Source of the DNA: Chrysomallon squamiferum
Lineage: Eukaryota; Mollusca; Gastropoda; Neomphalida; Peltospiridae
Direction: 5' to 3'
Assembly: GCA_012295275.1 (NCBI GenBank)
Contig: CM022665.1
Span: 12,639,976 to 12,703,975, forward strand
DNA length: 64,000 bases
Shown here: positions 55,701 to 59,270 of the stretch, piece after piece
Numbering within the stretch: the first letter of the stretch is position 1
How the letters are laid out: each line of letters starts with the position of its first letter
The notes under the pieces: generated by a model
Told to the model about the DNA's origin: nothing
What the model saw: only the letters and a program-made list of their open reading frames with translations
Databases searched by the model: none
Made by a program: the position numbers and the translations under genes

Positions 55701-58700
55701 CAGCTTATATATGGTAGATATGTAACTGATACCCATGATCAGCAGAGTCTGAGTGCTATGGTAGATTACTGGGTTTCTCCAACAGCTATCAAAAAGGAAT
55801 TTGAGGTTGCTAGATGTGAGTTTGTGTTCATTACTATACCAACTAAATAATCTAAGCAAAATAATAATAATTATTTATAATAATGATAAAATATTGGGCT
55901 ATTAGATGTCAAATAAGTATAAAAATATTAAAAAACAAACCCAGGACAATCAGCTGAAGGGCTATAATACCTATAATACCTTCCTTCATGTTGTAATCAA
56001 AGAACTATAATATGCATTTCATATGTTGATTTTTTTTTTTTTTTTTTTCCAGTAAAATATCGTCCTCCACAAGTATTTTTCAACCCAAATGTCAAACTGA
56101 ATGCAGTGGTTCAAGCTCTTGAGAATCTAAATAATCATTTTCTAGACACACCAGAGGGTTGTCACCTACATCCTAGTGTGGAGGTAAGGCTGTAAATTTC
56201 TTTATTTAAATGTTATATTCACAGTTATACATTTTCAGCTGTGAAGAAGAAATAACAGTTTAAATTAAAATGTAATTTAAAAAAAAAATGTAACTGACTT
56301 TTTTTTTTCAAATAATATTTATACAAATAACTTAATTTTTAACTACCTTCTTATTGTATTTGATAATAACCATTTTGTTGAAGTTTCTCTATCACACTGG
56401 CTCATTGGATGGATACATATATGAATACCACTTAACAGAATACAATTGAAGTTAATCCAGTAAAATTTGACTTTTTGTACTTTATTTTATGATTAATATA
56501 TATAAATTATATATTTGTAATTATTGTAATTATTATTATTATTAACTGATCTGTTAATTTTCTTGTAGACTATTCTCGGAGATGACCAGTATGTGTTTAC
56601 AAGACTAAACAAGATATTTGATGTGATGCCATCATCAGCTAGTCTTAGTCATAAACTGTTTCCTAGACCTCCAAGTCCTTTCATTGGTCAGTGCTGTTTA
56701 ACATAGTCATAAACATGTTATTAGTAATTAACTAACTTTTACCATGTATATACATATATACACACACACACACCTTGTAAAGTTATAAAAGAAATCCCCC
56801 AAAATAAAAACCTGAAATTAAATAAAAACAGAAAAAAACTAAGAAAAAAATGTATATCAGAAAGAAATCTTAACCTACAATTAACATACATTATTTTCAT
56901 CTGTGTGTTTGTGTGTACATGTGTGTGTATGTGTGTATATACATATGTTTAAATTACATGATTTACAAGCTTTTTTGCACATACATTTTATATAGTCATT
57001 ATAAAGTCCTTGTGCAATTGTAAACATTTAAAACTTCTAATCTATGTATGTCAGAACTGGTCTGCAAAAAGAATAAAGGAAGTGTAACTTTCTTCTTCAT
57101 ATATACACTTTCTTATTAATAATATACATTTTCTCTACTTAAAAAATAAGCTAATATTCATTTGATTTTTTCCTGTCTTAGCTGAAGTACGACCACAGAC
57201 ACATCTAACAACACCCTTTCCTCTGTGTTATGTTTTATAACTACTTGTTTATTCTTTCTGTTACCAGGTCCTGCTCTGGCTGGTGTAAGTACACAAAGTA
57301 ACAACCCTGCTGTGGTTGGCATGGGGACATTCTCAACTGCCAGCTATGCCACCTTCAAGATGAGAAAAGATGTGGAATTGTGGGAAATTTGTCATTCTAT
57401 GCTGAACAAGGTTCCAAAAGCCTACAACAAAGTCAGTACAATATTTTCATTAGGAATAAGTTATAATTTAATAATGAAATTAAAAATAATAACATGAAAG
57501 TGAAAATATTTGGAAAAAAAATTAAAGTAAAAAGAGAATTTTTTTTTTTTTTTGGCTGGATGCTTATTTATGTTGGATATCAGGGGCTGTGAAAAGGAAA
57601 AATCAACTTGAAACCTATCAAGCTGAGTATTCTGTATACTGTTTTAAATATCACAATAGTATTATATTCTTTCTACTAGGCTGTAATTACCAGGATTGTG
57701 TACTTATAAACAAGCATCATGCTATTAAATAGAATGGCAGTCCTCTTAAATCCAGTCATTTATTACTGGATAACAGATACATGTTCCTCATTAAAACAAA
57801 TGCTAGTAACCCACATTCAAGACACTGATAAAAGTAATATATCTTTCTTCATTCACAGATCAAGAATACAGTTTTGAAAAATTGTAAAATTTTGTTTTAT
57901 AGGACTACATAACTGACAGGGTTAAACAAAAAGGAGGCTTCACAGCTTTTAATAACTTCATCATGAGAGAGCTGGAGACTATGTACAAACTGGTAACAGA
58001 AATAAAGACAACTCTACAGGTAAAATAAATTTTTAGAGTTTATCTCAGTTATAACAAGATTTGTTCCTTGTGTCAGTTTCAAATTAATTAGCTTTTAGTA
58101 ATGTCATACTGCAAGAGAAATAAAAATAACAACTTATAAATGTATTTTTATTTATTTAATTAAAATGTGACTTTTGTTATTGTGAATGTTTGAGGGACTT
58201 TTTATATTTTAAAAATAACGTTTTTATATATCTATCTAAGAATAATTTGCTTATAAAATAAATACTCTAATTTACATAAGATGCAGACCTTTTTAATCAG
58301 GTAAATTTATGTTAATTAATATTCAGATCTTTTTTTATCATCCTTCATGAAACAAGGAAATATCGAGGCTCTGAATTTGTTCTTTTTTTTCTTTTTTTTA
58401 AATTTCAAGAATTTATTTAATAACTATTTTCATATTAAAATAAATAAAATTGAACTACACCTTAGCTATATCATTTATTATTTTTATTTTTTTATCAGGC
58501 AATCAGGGTAGCAACTGAAGCTAATGTACTGGGAGATCAGCTGTCTACAGATCTTCTTTCAGCTGCAGATGACCTCTATCACTTACGCATACCCCAAGCA
58601 TGGTGTCAGCTAGCAGGGTATTCAGCACCCCCACTCACCTGGGGCCTGGGTCAGTGGTTGACTGAATTGCATAACAGATGTCATCATTTTGAGAAAATCT

Positions 58701-59170
58701 TGTCCATGGTAATTTATATATTTATTTGATTGTTTTGTTTCTTCCTCTCTTGTTGTTTTATTTTGGGATGATTTTTGTTTTTATTTTATTCATTTTAAAT
58801 TTAATTTTTTTAATTTTAATGTCTTTGTTTTTTTCTTATTTTGGATTTGTTCTTTTTGTAAAATGCATAGTCTTCAGATATTTTTTTTTTTTTTTTTTAC
58901 CTTATTGATAAATGTATGTGTAGATGGCATATCACTTGTAGGTTTTTGTAAACTGATTCTTCTTTGTCTTTTACTGAAACTGTCTAACAAATATCTGAAT
59001 TGTGGTTTAATTCATGTACAATTTTAGTAATATTATTCAAGTACTAGTTTTACTTTTATTTCACTTTTGTTTATAATAATAACAACAACAACAACAATAC
59101 AAATTATTATTTTTTAAAAAGCATTACAAAATACAGTGACCATGGATTCAAATGAAATTTTTTGGTTTTT

Positions 59171-59201
<31 letters not shown>

Positions 59202-59218
59202 GTTGTTATGTTTTGGGC

Positions 59219-59270
<52 letters not shown>

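Noticed and set aside
57182-57226. 45-nt phase-1 segment with acceptor tgtcttag and a possible gttatg donor before exon 71
   Set aside because: The remaining intron to exon 71 would be only 41 nt, too short for normal splicing, and the donor is weak; reading on hits a TAA.
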